Notes: a model not told the origin generated them from the letters alone. Numbered from the stretch's first letter, positions 24,716-35,562 are shown. The stretch is DNA of 64,000 bases from Triglochin maritima (GCA_963682175.1 OY821777.1:23146001-23210000); one strand, 5' to 3'. Program-made: numbers and translations.

Positions 24716-25088
24716 AATGCACGAAACCTCCGGAAATCCTCCTCGCACGCCGAACTCCGCATGCCTCACTCCTCAGGACCACACTTGCTCGCACACCGGG
24801 GTCACTGTCTCCGTCGTTGCTCATCGGAATAGGGAGAAGAAGGTGAGGAATGTGTGTGAGGAAGAAGGAAGTAGAAGAAGAAAAGAAGATGGAGAAGAGG
24901 GGTTGGGTTGCTTTTAAACCCAAATCCCACACCACCCAACCATCCCCTACACTCCCCACCCCATCACCTCACTCATACCTCAAATTATACCTCTCTCTCC
25001 CTCTCACTTCAAGTCAAACCTCCACCTAATCACCACTTCTCTCCTCCTAACACCAATTAGCACCCTAATTGGGTTTAGGGATATAATA

Positions 25089-25560
25089 GATTTCATATTG
25101 GAGCAACGTGCAGACCTCCATTGCCCATGTATAATTGGCCAAACAATCATGCTCATTGGCCAAGCAAACCACCCATGGTCTCGCCATTGATTTTGAACTT
25201 GGGACCATAAACGTCATGACTAGATGGTCAACCAAAAGCTTCCTGAAGTCGACCCTATGGACCTCATCGTCAAAATCTTTGAGGTTGTCTTCCAATGCCA
25301 TTATGTGTGTTAAATTGTACTACCCCACCAAATAATTGTTAAGGAGCGGACATATATCCAACTCCATATCGATGGCCCTCCCCGTACTGCCAATCCCAAA
25401 ATAACGGCAACCTCTTTCTCAGGAAACAAGAACCATTTCTTAGCTATCACGAATCCTCCTTTTAATTCATTATACTACTTTTCCAGTCCTTCGAGGAACA
25501 AATTATCAACAGTGAATGATGGCATTTCACGCAATTACCCGAAAGGGATTTGCAGGAAGA
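25089..25560 (-). pseudogene. Possible remnant of a transposon-borne plant gene
   Basis: The minus strand holds a broken chain: an upstream part near 25440-25380 (EKEVAVILGLAVRG-like), a stop near 25325, then 78 codons at 25301-25065 (DFDDEVHRVDFRKLLVDHL, then NYTWAMEVCTLL). The pattern of an ILGL.V.G block, then a D-F-R-L block, then Y-W-A-V recalls proteins carried by Mutator-like elements with Ulp1-type or plant-mobile-domain genes. This comes from pattern memory only. There is at least one frameshift and two stops. It may instead be random open sequence. Confidence 0.3.
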
Positions 25561-26239
25561 GGTTTTGGTGTTCCTCCTTCACTCTCTCTGTCTCCTTGAA
25601 CCATACAATGATTGTCCCCTAGAGTCGTATGACTGCCTTTCCACATTCTCTACCATGACAACAAAATGGAAAACCTTTTAAAACCAACACCTTGCCTTAT
25701 TAATATACAAATGAAACGTCTAATAGAACAACCTCTTGGGTTTGCCCATTTTGCATTTGTTTAGGGATGATGATCTTCTACTTTGATTTAGGGTTAGGGA
25801 AAGATGCAGGTTTTCTCTTTAAGCTTTACGAAATGGAAGAAAAGATTTTGGGTTTATGTTTTGGGAAAGTTAACATCCTTTTGGTAGGGTAATGATGAAT
25901 TTTAGTTGTCGTGGTTATGGTAAGTCAGGAGTGGTCATATCAAAGTTCAAATAGAGGGACGTTGTTTCGTCTCCCGCCCATCTTAATTCACTTGTTGTAA
26001 ATGATTGCAAGACAATGTAGCTGGATCATTGGTATCATGTCCGATGCGAGCGTGATCATCTCGCAATCCTAAAGGTTTTACTCCATCTTTCCACATTAAA
26101 AAGTTCTTTTCATTTTCGTTATATAAACATATTTTTCCACATCATGGTGACAACCAAATTCACATGCCACTCACAAAGGCGAACAGTCATTACAACTTAA
26201 CCTCAGTAAAATTATAATGCGTATGTAAAACCACAAAAC
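25561..26239. other. Unassigned intergenic stretch
   Basis: AT-rich sequence with no ORF over 60 codons that looks coding, no LTR edge, and no inverted or tandem repeat that I could see. Confidence 0.5.
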
Positions 26240-26717
26240 CGAGCAAAGTCCATAACCGGTCCAGGGCTATTCGGTCGATCGAAGGTGGTTCGGTCTTCCG
26301 TTGGGGCAATTCCAGAGAACACCTAAGTTTTACTGGTTGGAAGTATTCGGGTATCCGAAAGGTGTTCGTTGGAGCGAAATAGACAGGAATCGATTAACCG
26401 AAATAGGTTCGGTTTACCGATGAATGACGGGACCGAATCCTAGTGCTTAAGTTTACATAAAACCTTATGGACTCATAAAATACAAAGTTACATGTCTTGG
26501 TCCACAGCTTTGATTACAAGTCTTGAGTCTTGATGTCTTTGTCCCAATGCTCATTTCCTTGATTGTCTTGATAAACCTATTAAGATGATTGCAAGTACAC
26601 AAATATATATGCAATGCATGTAATCATGTTTGCTCACTTTGACTGATTAGGTTGATTGATTAAGATTAGTTTAATTAATCATCAAAACTAATATAGATTA
26701 AGGCCAAAAAGCCAATA
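26240..26717 (-). mobile_element. Family E LTR fragment, minus orientation
   Basis: The right edge, read on the minus strand, is TTGGCTTTTTGGCCTTAATC, followed by a TTTTGATGATTAATT-like stretch. This matches the start of the plus-strand copy at 28474. Both copies share TCAAGACTC and ACATGTAATCA-like words and both carry GGTYRACCG-type palindromes (here 26270-26420). The start and TTTTGATGAT motif resemble copia LTRs of plants. The left limit is approximate. Confidence 0.55.
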
Positions 26718-27047
26718 ATTAATATAAATGATTTTGCTTACGTGTCAGTGCAAATAACTTAATTGCTAATATGTCATTCTATTTTTTGTATTTGTACTCA
26801 CTATAAACTCTGGACAATACTTTTATACCATGCCACTGACTGTCGTTATTCAACACCATCAAGTGAAAGTTAATTAGTAACTACCCCTCTTTTGTAGGAC
26901 CCACCCAATAATAAAAAAATTCAACTACACTTATAAAGAAACGAAAGCAAGATAAACAAACCCATAATCTCTTTTTTTTGTTTTAGATGTTAGCTAGAGT
27001 AGAGGGATCATACTGCTAATCTATCGTACTCGTCCCAATAAGTCCCT
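26718..27047. other. Unassigned AT-rich spacer
   Basis: No gene, repeat edge or RNA feature recognised between the family E fragment and the MITE. Confidence 0.5.
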
Positions 27048-28005
27048 TATCTCTTTCTTCATTTTTGGTGTTAACTTCTGGATGATGGTTTTAACTAGGG
27101 GTGTCAATGGATGTCTGAAATTTGGAAATTCGTTCGCATCCGATTCGAAAAATATTCGGTCCGAAAAATATTCAGTCCGAACAATATCCGATCCGAATAA
27201 TATTCGATTCGTGTAATATTCGGGACATGCGAATGCGAATATGGATATTTTTACATTCGAGCCGATTAACATGCAATCCGAGATTGAATATCTATATTAT
27301 AAGATCTGCATCCATATTTGTATCATATACTTATGCAATACATTATTATACCTAGAAGTATTCATATTTCAACCTTGTGTGATTATATTTTGAATATATA
27401 ATTTAAATTTATTTATTCAAATAAAAATACATCTACTGATCACATTTATTCAAGCATTGAATATCGTTATCATTTTCAGAATATAGAGTTAGAAGTTAAG
27501 ATAAAGTAAATTAAGATTTGAAACCAAATAAAGTTATAAATGTGACTATTTATAAGAATTTGTCAAGTGAAAATGAAAAATGTTATAAGGTGAGGAATTA
27601 TGTTTACGGATCCGGATTTTATCCGTATCCGCTCTGAATTAGTCAAATATCTGAACTCATATAGACTTTTCATATCCGCAAACAATCTGAATCCGTATTC
27701 GAATCCGTAAATTTCATGTGGATACGAATATGGATATATATATATATCTGATCCATTGACACCCCTAGTTTTAAATTTTAATTGACTGAGGATGTGTTGA
27801 CTTATAATATAGCTAAGTAGGTTCGCTAACTTGACGATGAAAGCACATTTCGGTTGTTTTACCCCTAAATCTTGTTTTGTTTTGATGATTATTGTTAACC
27901 ATTTTGATCAATCTTCAGTTGACTCATACTTCATCTTAATATTACATAGCCAATCAATTCCATATAGCATTATTTTTTGCAAGCCTGACACAGAAAATGA
28001 AGATA
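27048..28005. mobile_element. Outer MITE copy 1, interrupted by a hAT-like MITE
   Basis: The ends are inverted: TATCTCTTTCTTCATTTTT at the left and AAAATGAAGATA at the right, with TA at both edges. Without the nested element it is about 280 bp and matches the second copy at 42316-42595 through phrases such as ATATAGCTAAGTAGGTTC and TTTTTTGCAAGCCT. It carries no ORF. TA edges suggest a Tc1/mariner-like target, but this is not proven. Its right end abuts a gypsy pol fragment. Confidence 0.65.
27096..27767. mobile_element. hAT-like MITE with 17-bp perfect terminal inverted repeats
   Basis: The 672-bp element starts TAGGGGTGTCAATGGAT and ends with its exact reverse complement (27751-27767). Flanks GTTTTAAC (27088-27095) and GTTTTAAA (27768-27775) form an 8-bp target duplication with one change, as expected for hAT. 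The related site at 42358-42365 has a single ATTTTAAC and no insertion. Subterminal sequence at 27130-27230 is full of ATTCG/CCGAA repeats (ATCCGATCCGAATAATATTCG-like words), typical of transposase-binding regions. It encodes no protein, so it depends on a hAT transposase elsewhere. Confidence 0.88.
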
Positions 28006-28006
28006 A

Positions 28007-28473
28007 TTGAACCATAACCATTGAGATGACCATCTTACGCAACTGGTGCTCCATCCGATCGATTATCTCCACTGGTCGCTCCTCCAATGACAAATCTGGC
28101 TGCACCTCTGGCATATACGTCTCCAACACATGTGAAGGGTCGACAACATACTTCCTCAGCATCGAAACATGGAAAACGTTGTGCAATCCCGAAAACTTCA
28201 AATGGCCCTATGTATCTCGGACTCAGTTTCCCTTTGTGACCAAACCTCATAACTCCCTTGGCGGGAGAGGTTCTCAAAAACATATGATCTCCTACTGCAA
28301 AAGTCAACTCTCATCGGTGTCGATCTGTATAATTCTTTTGTCTGCTCTATGTTATGGTTAATCTCTGCCTGATAACATCCACCTTCTCTGCGTACTGTTG
28401 CACAATCTATGGTCCTATTAGTTGTGTCTCGCCCACCTCACCACAACATGAAGGCGATCTACACAGTCGTTTG
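28007..28473 (-). pseudogene. Gypsy pol fragment: integrase C-terminus and chromodomain edge
   Basis: Minus-strand fragments match the element A and B integrase tail: FAVGDHMFLRTSPAKGVMRF and GKLSPRYIGPFEVF (28304-28190), then LHNVFHVSMLRKYVVDPSHV (28190-28130) and LSLEERPVEIIDRMEHQLR (28105-28045). The two parts are in different frames. The fragment stops at the MITE edge on the left, inside the chromodomain region, and at the family E LTR on the right. No LTR of its own is visible. Confidence 0.75.
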
Positions 28474-29343
28474 TGTTGGCTTTTAGGCCTTAATCTATAT
28501 TTTGATGATTTAACTAACCTAATTTTAATCACAATCAAAAGTAGAGCAGCACACATTATGCATAGAATATATATTATATTGTGCTAACATCTACATGTGA
28601 TCAAGACTCAAGGAAGAATTGAATGAAGTCAAGACATGTAATCAAGCTATTTGAAGACATGTAATTTTGCGTTTATTTGAATCTTAGGAATTTATGTGAA
28701 CTTGAGCATAGAAGAGGTGTAACCTATTCACATAAACACTAGATTCCTTGTAGAAGTCACACACCAAATTTCACATCATTTGGACTTCAATAGATCACCC
28801 AAACCTTAGTCCATAAATCACTTAATCCAAACTGAACTGCTTGTGCAAAACGGTCAACCGAATCGAGTTTTCCTACGACCGTTTCTATCAGTTAATCGTT
28901 AACTCCAAAAGTGAGTTTTCCCAACTCAATCGGTCGACTGCTTTTGAATTTTCGGTCGACCGTTTCTTGTATTCGTATATCATCGTTATTCTTGTCGTAT
29001 TCTATAATGGTCGTATTCATATTTTTTTCCTTACTCCTTTAGTTTATTTGGTCACCGGTCGAACGATGCCTTTTTGGCAGTCGATTAGATGAAATTTATG
29101 TGATCTTGAGCATACAAGAGGTGTAACCTATTAACATAAACCCTAGGTTCCTTGTAGAAGTCACACACCCAATTTCACATTATTTGGACTTCAATAGATA
29201 ACCCAAACCTTAGTCGGAAAATCACTTAATCCAAACCTAAACTGTTTGTGCAAAACGGTCGACCTAATCAAGTTTTCCTACGACCGTTTCTATCAGTTAA
29301 TCATTAACTCCAAAAGTGAGTTTTCCCAACTCAACCGGTCCAC
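28474..29343 (+). mobile_element. Family E LTR, plus orientation, copia-like
   Basis: Starts TGTTGGCTTTTAGGCC with TTTTGATGATTTAACTAACC following, and is cut at 29343 by element D. It contains GGTCGACCG-type palindromes (28853, 28938-28968, 29055, 29257). It also contains an internal direct repeat of ~240 bp with a period of about 0.4 kb. The identification as copia-like rests on the TTTTGATGAT context only. Confidence 0.55.
28688..29343 (+). repeat. Direct repeat inside family E LTR
   Basis: 28688-28933 and about 29092-29343 are near copies (both include GAGGTGTAACCTATT, CTTGTAGAAGTCACACACC and TCCAAAAGTGAGTTTTCCC). The ~160-bp spacer holds CGGTCGACCG and ACCGGTCGAACG motifs. This looks like an internal tandem duplication followed by divergence. 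Confidence 0.8.
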
Positions 29344-29571
29344 TGTAGGATTTCGTGTCCCTGTGTATATGTATATTTAAAAAAAATTAACACAAGCATA
29401 CAAGATCGATTTCATATTTTCATTGATTTTATGTACATGTATATGTTTATTCTAAGATCATGCATTCCTACATATATTAAAATAAACAAAAGAGATAGAT
29501 CATACCCAAAGGTTCTCTACAACCTTTCCAAAGATCCGGTGTTCCGTTGCTCGTCGAATCGCACACCGATT

Positions 29572-29849
29572 CTCCTCCATGTGTTCACCAAACTCTAAAT
29601 AATATTAGAGAGAAATGAGCTAGCCAATCAATCTCTAATTAAGCTTAGAATCTAGCTAATAACCCCTCTTTAAGTTCCTGAGATTTCTATCTCCAAAACA
29701 TAAAACTATTCTCCTCCATGTATTCACCAAACTCTAAACAAGATTAGAGAGAAAGAAGCTAGCCAATCAATCTCTAATTAAGCTTAGAATCTAGCTACTA
29801 ACCCCTTTTTAAGTTCTTGAGATTTCTATCTCCAAAACATAAAACTATT
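29572..29849. repeat. 139-bp tandem duplication in the left LTR of element D
   Basis: CTCCTCCATGTGTTCACC at 29572 and CTCCTCCATGTATTCACC at 29711 start two adjacent near-identical units that end with CTCCAAAACATAAAACTATT. The right LTR (31850-31990) has one unit only, so the duplication arose in this LTR after insertion, or differs between the parents. Confidence 0.85.
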
Positions 29850-30099
29850 AAGAGATTTTCGGGGTTGTTAAGGGAGAGATTAAAGGGAGTGAGAATTTGC
29901 ATGTAATTAAAAAAGTAGGATAAGGGGTCCTTTTATAGGCTCCCAAAACATCCATATCAAAAACTATTCTCTAGTCATAATCTCTTGCCTTTTCTCTCCT
30001 AAAATTAATCCCAAATTGCCACATAACCATCCTAAAAAACGTTTCATCAAATCTGGAATTAATCCAACCCATGATCTAATTATTCTCTTAATAATTCAG

Positions 30100-30480
30100 G
30101 CAAAAATTGTGTTGTTCGGTTAACCGAGAATTATTCTCGGTCAACCGAACCATTCGGTTTTAACACATGTCTCGGATGACCGTGAGCTAGACGGTCGACC
30201 AAATATACATGAGAAAAATTCCCTGGAAAAATTCGGACGATCCGCGTCTCACTCCAGCCGACCATTGACCCACCAAAATATCTCCTGGTGAATTTCTTCG
30301 GAGGACCGTGTCACGTTTGGTCTACCAAAAATATCTCAAGATAGCTCCTGGATATTTTCTCTCAGTTGACCGTTCAAGCCCGGTTGACCGATCCCAATTT
30401 TCCAGGCACTCCAGACAGTTTCGGTCAACCAAATGCACTATTTGTTCCCCGTTCGGTTGACCATTCTGAAGACACCTCGC
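30100..30480. repeat. Cluster of CGGTYRACCG-type palindromes in element D
   Basis: Copies and near copies include CGGTTAACCGAG, CGGTCAACCGAA, CGGTCGACCAAA, CGGTTGACCGAT and CGGTCAACCAAA. The core keeps the GGTxxACC symmetry while the central bases vary (TTAA, TCGA, TCAA, TTGA). Confidence 0.75.
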
Positions 30481-31613
30481 TCAAAACCGAGCTAGGGCTC
30501 CGGGTATATGTTTATCCATTGTATTCACAAATAAATGCACTCGGTGTTCACTAAGGGTGAAGCACACCTTGTACATCTACTTATGGCAGAACAATAGACA
30601 ACCTTATATCTTCCACTATTCCCAAAGATGAAGGAAGATATCTCCCGCTAAGGGTGAGCAAAATATACCTCGATCGATGGCTCCTAGTGGATGAAATAAG
30701 AAAGAAAAATGTTCTTAATTTTTGGTTGGACAATTTAAACATTTACATGTGATTTTAGAATTTAGATGATCATGCATATTTATCATCTACAGACATGCTA
30801 ACATTCATTCATACAATCACATGCATGTCAAGCACGCAAACATAAATATATCCATTCACACATACATTTGTGTGAGTTTGGATGTTTCTCGCGTCCTTGA
30901 CTTTTGCGCCTTCTCCGCGACTTCCTCTTACACCATGATGTTGATATTGCAAAAATATAAACATGCATCTCACAATTTCGAAAATTGTCTAGTGCAAGTC
31001 CTATGTAAAAACTCTCTCATATGCATGCATATACATAGAAATAAAAATTTTGCTTTTACATATACATAAGCCCATATGATTGAATAATAATAACATACAC
31101 ATTCACTCATACGTGGCTTCATCGGAACATACAACTCACATATCCCTGCATTAAGGAACTCGATCAACGCATGTACATATACTATAAATTACTCGATTTA
31201 GTTTATCATGCATCTCTAAATCAAACAATTCTAAAACCATTTCCATCCTTTAAAAATGATATTATCCATCCATAGTTCAAAATACAAAATATTTGAACCG
31301 ATGTTTATCCAATTTCCATTTTTTTTTTTCAAGGATAGATAAACATATGCCTTTTTCGTTTTTGTCGATTCCTTATAAAATAATCATTTAATTAGAAACG
31401 AAAATTTAATATATTAGACATGAGTCTAAATTTTAATTCTAACACTCACATGATGTGTTTCAAAACATTTCAAACTATCGAAAGAATCAATTAGAATTAA
31501 ATCAACAAAACTATCAGAAAACTCGAAAAAGACAAGAACATGAATTGTTTCGATTGTAAATGGTAAACTAAAATTAATTATATAGTCTAACCATTGAAAA
31601 TATGAACTAGATA

Positions 31614-31624
31614 CTCTGATACCA
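31614..31624 (-). other. Element D primer-binding site, tRNA-Met type
   Basis: The minus strand reads TGGTATCAGAG, one base from the right LTR edge at 31626. Confidence 0.7.
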
Positions 31625-31625
31625 C

Positions 31626-32066
31626 TATAGGATTTCGTGTCCCTATGTATGTGTATATTTTAAAAAATTAATACAAGCATACATGATCAATTTCATATTT
31701 TCATTGATTTATGTACATGTATATGTTTATTTTAATATCATGCATTCCTACACATATTAAAATAAGAAAAAGTGGGAGGATCATACCCAAAGGTTCTCTA
31801 AATCCTTTCAGAAGATCTGGTTCCGTTGCTCGTTGAATCGCCCTCCGATTCGCCTCCAAGTGTTCACCAAACTCTAAACAAGATTAGAGAGAAAGGAGCT
31901 AGCCAATCAATTTCTAATTAAGCTTACAATCTTGGTAATAACCCCTCTTTAAGCATCTGAGATTTCTATCTCCAAAACATAAAACTATTAAGATATTTTT
32001 GTGGTTGTTAAGGGAGAGAGAATTATGCATGTAATTAAAAAAGTAGGATAAGGGGTCCGTTTATGA
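31626..32066 (-). repeat. Element D 5' LTR, truncated
   Basis: Matches 29344-29940 minus the 139-bp duplication (shared GGAGCTAGCCAATCAAT-like words and GTAGGATAAGGGGTCC). It ends inside GGGGTCCGTTTAT; the left copy continues AGGCTCCCAAAACATCC. The break coincides with the start of LTR C. Confidence 0.7.
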
Positions 32067-32945
32067 CTATAACCAACACCAGTCGAAGAATGCCTTGTGT
32101 CGATCGATCAATCATGCTTGTACTGGGAGTTTTCGGTCGGACGGGGCCCCTGAGTCGTTCGACCGTTGCTTTGTGTTTCGCTCGGATCGGACGTTGACCA
32201 TCCAAACGATCGCCGTTCTGAACCTTGAGTCTGACCGGAACTTAAGTGAACTTATGTATCTTGTATGTTGTTCGACCGATAGATGACTTAGAAATGCTAG
32301 GTTGCCCTGGCAGTTTCCGGTCGACCAGGACCCCTGAGTCGGTTGACCGTTGGACTTCTATTGTTTTTGTCCAGACTCCAGATTTTGACTACGTTCGGTC
32401 CACCGGTTTTAGACTTTGGTCCAACCATTGGGACTTAGGTGATGCGCAGAGTGTTCAACCATTTCAAACTTTTAGTCGACCGAACCCCATGGGAACGGTC
32501 GATCGGATTGCCTATTCCGGTTGACCGTTTGTGCCCAGAACCCGATCTCCAGTCCTTGTGTTGTGCCAACACTGTTCACGGAAACATGTGTCCTCGCCTA
32601 GCGCATGAGCAAGGAGGTGACAGTGGGTGCGAGATCGCTCCTGCCTAGGGACCGTCGAGTGGAAGAGTGTGGGTACTTGAGACGAGCCACCCCTGTTGTT
32701 AGACTTTGGTGTGTTGTTTTACTGTCTTGACTCACTGTAGAGTAGCAAACGTGAGGAATCATGGATCCCGATGAATGTCGATGCATGGCTCTTGGAGCAT
32801 GATGACCCTGCGGAGTAGGGTCTGGATCCGTCTGATGTTGTGTCGGACGTATGTTGTAACGTTGATGTCGTGCCGGAGATGTCGTCGATGTTGTGTCGGC
32901 AATGATGTTGTCGACAATGTTCCAGCTTGTAGTGTCATCCGATGG
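32067..32945 (+). repeat. LTR C (element A family), left part
   Basis: Plus-strand copy of the element A LTR. GACTATAACCAACACCAGTC matches the reverse complement of the A LTR near 23150, and 32575-32690 matches 16130-16230 reversed. The first ~1 kb of the LTR is missing at the break with element D. It has GGTCGACCG-type palindromes (32100-32530) and CCGGAACAACATCGG-type repeats reversed (32830-32930). It is split by element 1 at GATGG (32941-32945). Confidence 0.75.
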
Positions 32946-33293
32946 TGATTGACATCATTTCATGTTTATATTTGTATCTTATATCCATTATCTTTCACCT
33001 AAACAATGCTATGTTACGAGTTTTATGTTTAGTATTCAGGAATAAATAGGTTTGAAGAGATGAAACATAAAAGGACCCAAAAGCTGGGAAAAAGGACTGG
33101 ATTGTGAGATCTGGGGACCAGGATGCAAGACATAAGGACCTAAGAGCAAAACAGAGAACTCCACACCATCATGGGGAGTATTTTGGCAATTCTATTCGGG
33201 TCGGAGCTCCAATAAACGAAGTAGATGCATCCAAGACCACCAAATACACAAAGCAAAGCCCAGAAGAAGATTCAACTGGATCCGGATCTTTTT

Positions 33294-33332
33294 GACCACC
33301 AATTGGCGGTCCAAGACCGCTAATTGGCGATC
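33294..33332. promoter_or_regulatory. Twin palindrome in element 1 U3
   Basis: Two adjacent degenerate copies of GACCGCCAATTGGCGGTC, the first with CACC for CGCC. They lie about 120 bp upstream of the TATA box. The 3' LTR has the pair at 40509-40547. Confidence 0.75.
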
Positions 33333-33451
33333 ACTTTTGGCCCAAATCCACCAAGTTTTCTCGTGGATGTGTATTAATGTTTGTTTAGGCTATTTGTGGT
33401 ATTGGTTTAGTCCCACATCGGGGGATTGTCCCGGATTAGCTTTTTCCATGC

Positions 33452-33460
33452 CTATAAATA
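33452..33460 (+). promoter_or_regulatory. TATA box of element 1
   Basis: CTATAAATA, followed by GAACTCTTCACC. The same box lies at 40667-40675 in the 3' LTR, and TTATAAATA at 50254-50262 and 56033-56041 in element 2. Transcription should begin ~30 bases downstream. Confidence 0.75.
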
Positions 33461-34345
33461 GAACTCTTCACCTCCTTTTGTAATCACTCCATATTTTAAG
33501 TGGCTATTCTTCCTACTAGAAGTGAGGCCTTGAAGCACACACTAAAGTAGGAGGATACTACTTTTAATGTGAGTCATTTTATCAATAAAGTTTTGTGTTT
33601 CTTTCATTGTTTATTTTATGCTTCTTTTATTGTTTGTGCATGTTTTAGTTTAATCGTCTTTTAATTCTAGCTTAGTTTTAATATGCTTTCTTTCCATAGT
33701 TTAATAATTAGTCTAATGTTTAGTGAGTAGTTCCATCCCCTTTGGGGGGTGGAGTAGATGTACATACATGCATTAGAGAATGGGATGAATGCTTTAATTT
33801 CAATGTGTTGATTAAACATGAATGTATGCTTGCTTGTTTAGGATAGAATTTATAACTTGATGAGTTTTGCCAAAATGATTAGACACCTCTCATGCTTGTT
33901 TAGGTTCTGAAATAAACAACTTGCATATGTAAATGTTAATCAACCAAGTTGGTGAATAGATTGATAGGTTTTGCCATAACATTTAGACACTTCCTATGCT
34001 TGATAAACACCACCTTCTTGTGCTTAAAGAATGTATTCTACACCCACCTCTTTTCTTGTGTGCACTCACTCCACCCCTTAGGGGTTTTCCATTCCTGAAA
34101 TTGCAGCACTTCTATTTTGTTCTTAGCTTAGTTTTTATTTGATCGTTTATTTCTTTCTTTCGCATTTCGTACTTCTTAGCGTAGTTTAGTGTAGAGTAGT
34201 GTAACCAACTCTCTTCCCCATTATTTTCGCCACTTGATTTCGTGCAAACAAGAGGCTGCTCACCTCCCTGAGGACGACCCGTACTTTCCACCGCTTCATC
34301 ACGGCCGTGCACTTGCGGTTTAAAATAAAACGTTCAACAAGTTTT

Positions 34346-34363
34346 TGGCGCCGTTGCCGGGGA
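34346..34363 (+). other. Primer-binding site, tRNA-Asp type (element 1)
   Basis: TGGCGCCGTTGCCGGGGA is complementary to the 3' end of plant tRNA-Asp, the usual primer of Athila-type elements. It begins seven bases after the LTR end. Confidence 0.85.
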
Positions 34364-35562
34364 GGTGCCAGTCCAGACTCTTGTTTGGACGATTCGAGTG
34401 GATTTAATTTGTGTTGTGTAATTTTTCCTTGTTTCAGGAGACTTGGAGTAATCAGGAGGAACGTCAGGAGAAGTTTTGAGTGAATCTGAGCATTTCAGAC
34501 CGTCAATCAGCGGCCTGGGACCGCCAATTGGCGGTCTGTTTAGCTCGGTTTTGTCTCGTATTTCTTTGGTTGGTTTTCATAATTGATGTAGTGATCTAGG
34601 ATTTAATTTGGAAAGTTTTGACTTATAGTTTGTTCCCAGATCCATAATCAACCTCCTTTAAGCAACTTGGACCCTAAAACTCAAAGCAAAAGATTAGGCA
34701 TTCTTGTTGTTTAGGTCATGCATCATGTATGTGACTTAGGCACTTAGATTGTCTTTTATCTTAGCTTTATTTTCTGTTGCTAAGAGCTGGCGTGAGGTAC
34801 GCACCTTCTACTCTCATTCATGCATTTCGTATGAACATGCATTAGTTAGTAGGAAGTGCATTGAAACAAGTGTGAGTTGAGCGTTTGTTTGGAGAGTTGA
34901 TTGCTAGATTAGGACTTCAAAACGCTACTAAGGAGGGGCTGTCCCATAAAAGATAAGGTGGGGGATTTCATCACCCTTTCCTTCGCCCCACAAACCACAC
35001 TAATAAAGAGCCAAATTTTTAAAATCAAGTAGACATTGGCTCTAAGGATTTCGGGCGCATTAGGAGAGTGATCCGGTCTCGACTGTCATGACCTGATCGG
35101 CGTTGCCCACTTTGTCGATAGTAGGAGAGACGAGATCCCCGGATTTTGGCTCACTTGCTGGGCTTTGTGGTCCTCGTCGTAGGGAGGTGAGGCGTGTTGA
35201 GGCCGCGTGACCTCGCAGTTAGGCGTCGTCTAGCTGTAAGGACCTATAGCGACCTTAGGATTGCTTGAGCCTTGTTTGCTTGTGTGCTTCTACCTGTACC
35301 CATCCGCCGTAGCATAAGGACTTCTTTCCTTCTCTCCTGAGTCATTCTTTCTCTACTGTGTTCCCCCGTCTTCTCCTCTACGCACATTCTTTGTTAAAAA
35401 AAAAGAAAAAAAAAGTTTTTGTTTTGTGTGTGTGCACCTTTGTGCATGCTTTCGTGGACACGAGACGAGAGTGGTCGTTTGACGAGGAGCGTTGTCAATC
35501 CAGCTTCGGTCATCGATTTCTCGACACCTCCCTCCTCTCGTGTCGCACGTAGTTCGGGTCCA
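34364..35562 (+). other. Element 1 leader with a second twin palindrome
   Basis: About 1.2 kb of untranslated leader. At 34498-34537 it repeats the twin palindrome (one diverged copy, one perfect GACCGCCAATTGGCGGTC). Conserved blocks shared with element 2 follow: GGCGTGAGGTACG, TACTAAGGAGGGGCTGTCC, GATAAGGTGGGGGATTTCAT, TCATGACCTGATCGGCGTTG. An A-rich run sits at 35396-35415. The conservation suggests packaging or translation signals. Confidence 0.7.

Larger units (their letters stand above)
117..25088 (-). mobile_element. Element A: decayed Tekay/Del-type Ty3-gypsy retrotransposon
   Basis: A full-length but dead chromovirus-type element read on the minus strand. From right to left it has 5' LTR (21664-25088), a primer-binding site, gag, protease, RT, RNase H, integrase with chromodomain, a polypurine tract, and 3' LTR (16121-17166 continued at 117-411). 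The order PR-RT-RH-IN with a C-terminal chromodomain is the Ty3-gypsy chromovirus order. Every coding segment carries stops or frameshifts. Two later insertions split its LTRs: the concatemer at 412-16115 and a reversed solo LTR at 23340-24715. Its left end was cut by the Athila-type LTR at 1-116, so its target duplication cannot be checked. Confidence 0.85.
21664..25088 (-). repeat. Element A 5' LTR, split by a solo LTR
   Basis: On the plus strand it begins TGTAAAATCCCG and ends GGGATATAATA. Without the insertion at 23340-24715 it is about 2.05 kb. It includes the CCGGAACAACATCGG repeats (22330-22470) and a cluster of GGTCGACCG-type palindromes (22735-23210). The segment at 21940-21985 (CCTGAGTTTCC, then GGAAACCCGGTATGCCAA) also occurs in the element B and C LTRs, so the three families are related. 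Confidence 0.82.
29344..32066 (-). mobile_element. Element D: small non-coding LTR element, minus strand
   Basis: Two direct repeats begin TGTAGGATTTCGTGTCCC (29344) and TATAGGATTTCGTGTCCC (31626), 2.28 kb apart. Just left of the second copy the minus strand reads TGGTATCAGAG, a tRNA-Met-type primer-binding site, so the right copy is the 5' LTR. The right LTR is cut at 32066, where LTR C starts; the left LTR is longer (its internal edge is not resolved, somewhere between ~30.1 and 30.7 kb). No gag or pol is visible, so it is non-autonomous. Confidence 0.65.
32946..34339 (+). repeat. Element 1 5' LTR (1394 bp)
   Basis: Nearly identical to the 3' LTR at 40162-41554 (1393 bp), so the insertion is recent. 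Contains the twin palindrome (33294-33332), CCCACATCGGGGGATTGTCC, a TATA box (33452) and an AATAAA signal near 33583. Palindromes and TATA are in U3. No coding. Confidence 0.92.

Noticed and set aside
34346..34363. tRNA gene at the TGGCGCC sites
   Set aside because: Only the 3' terminal complement is present, with no cloverleaf around it. These are primer-binding sites.
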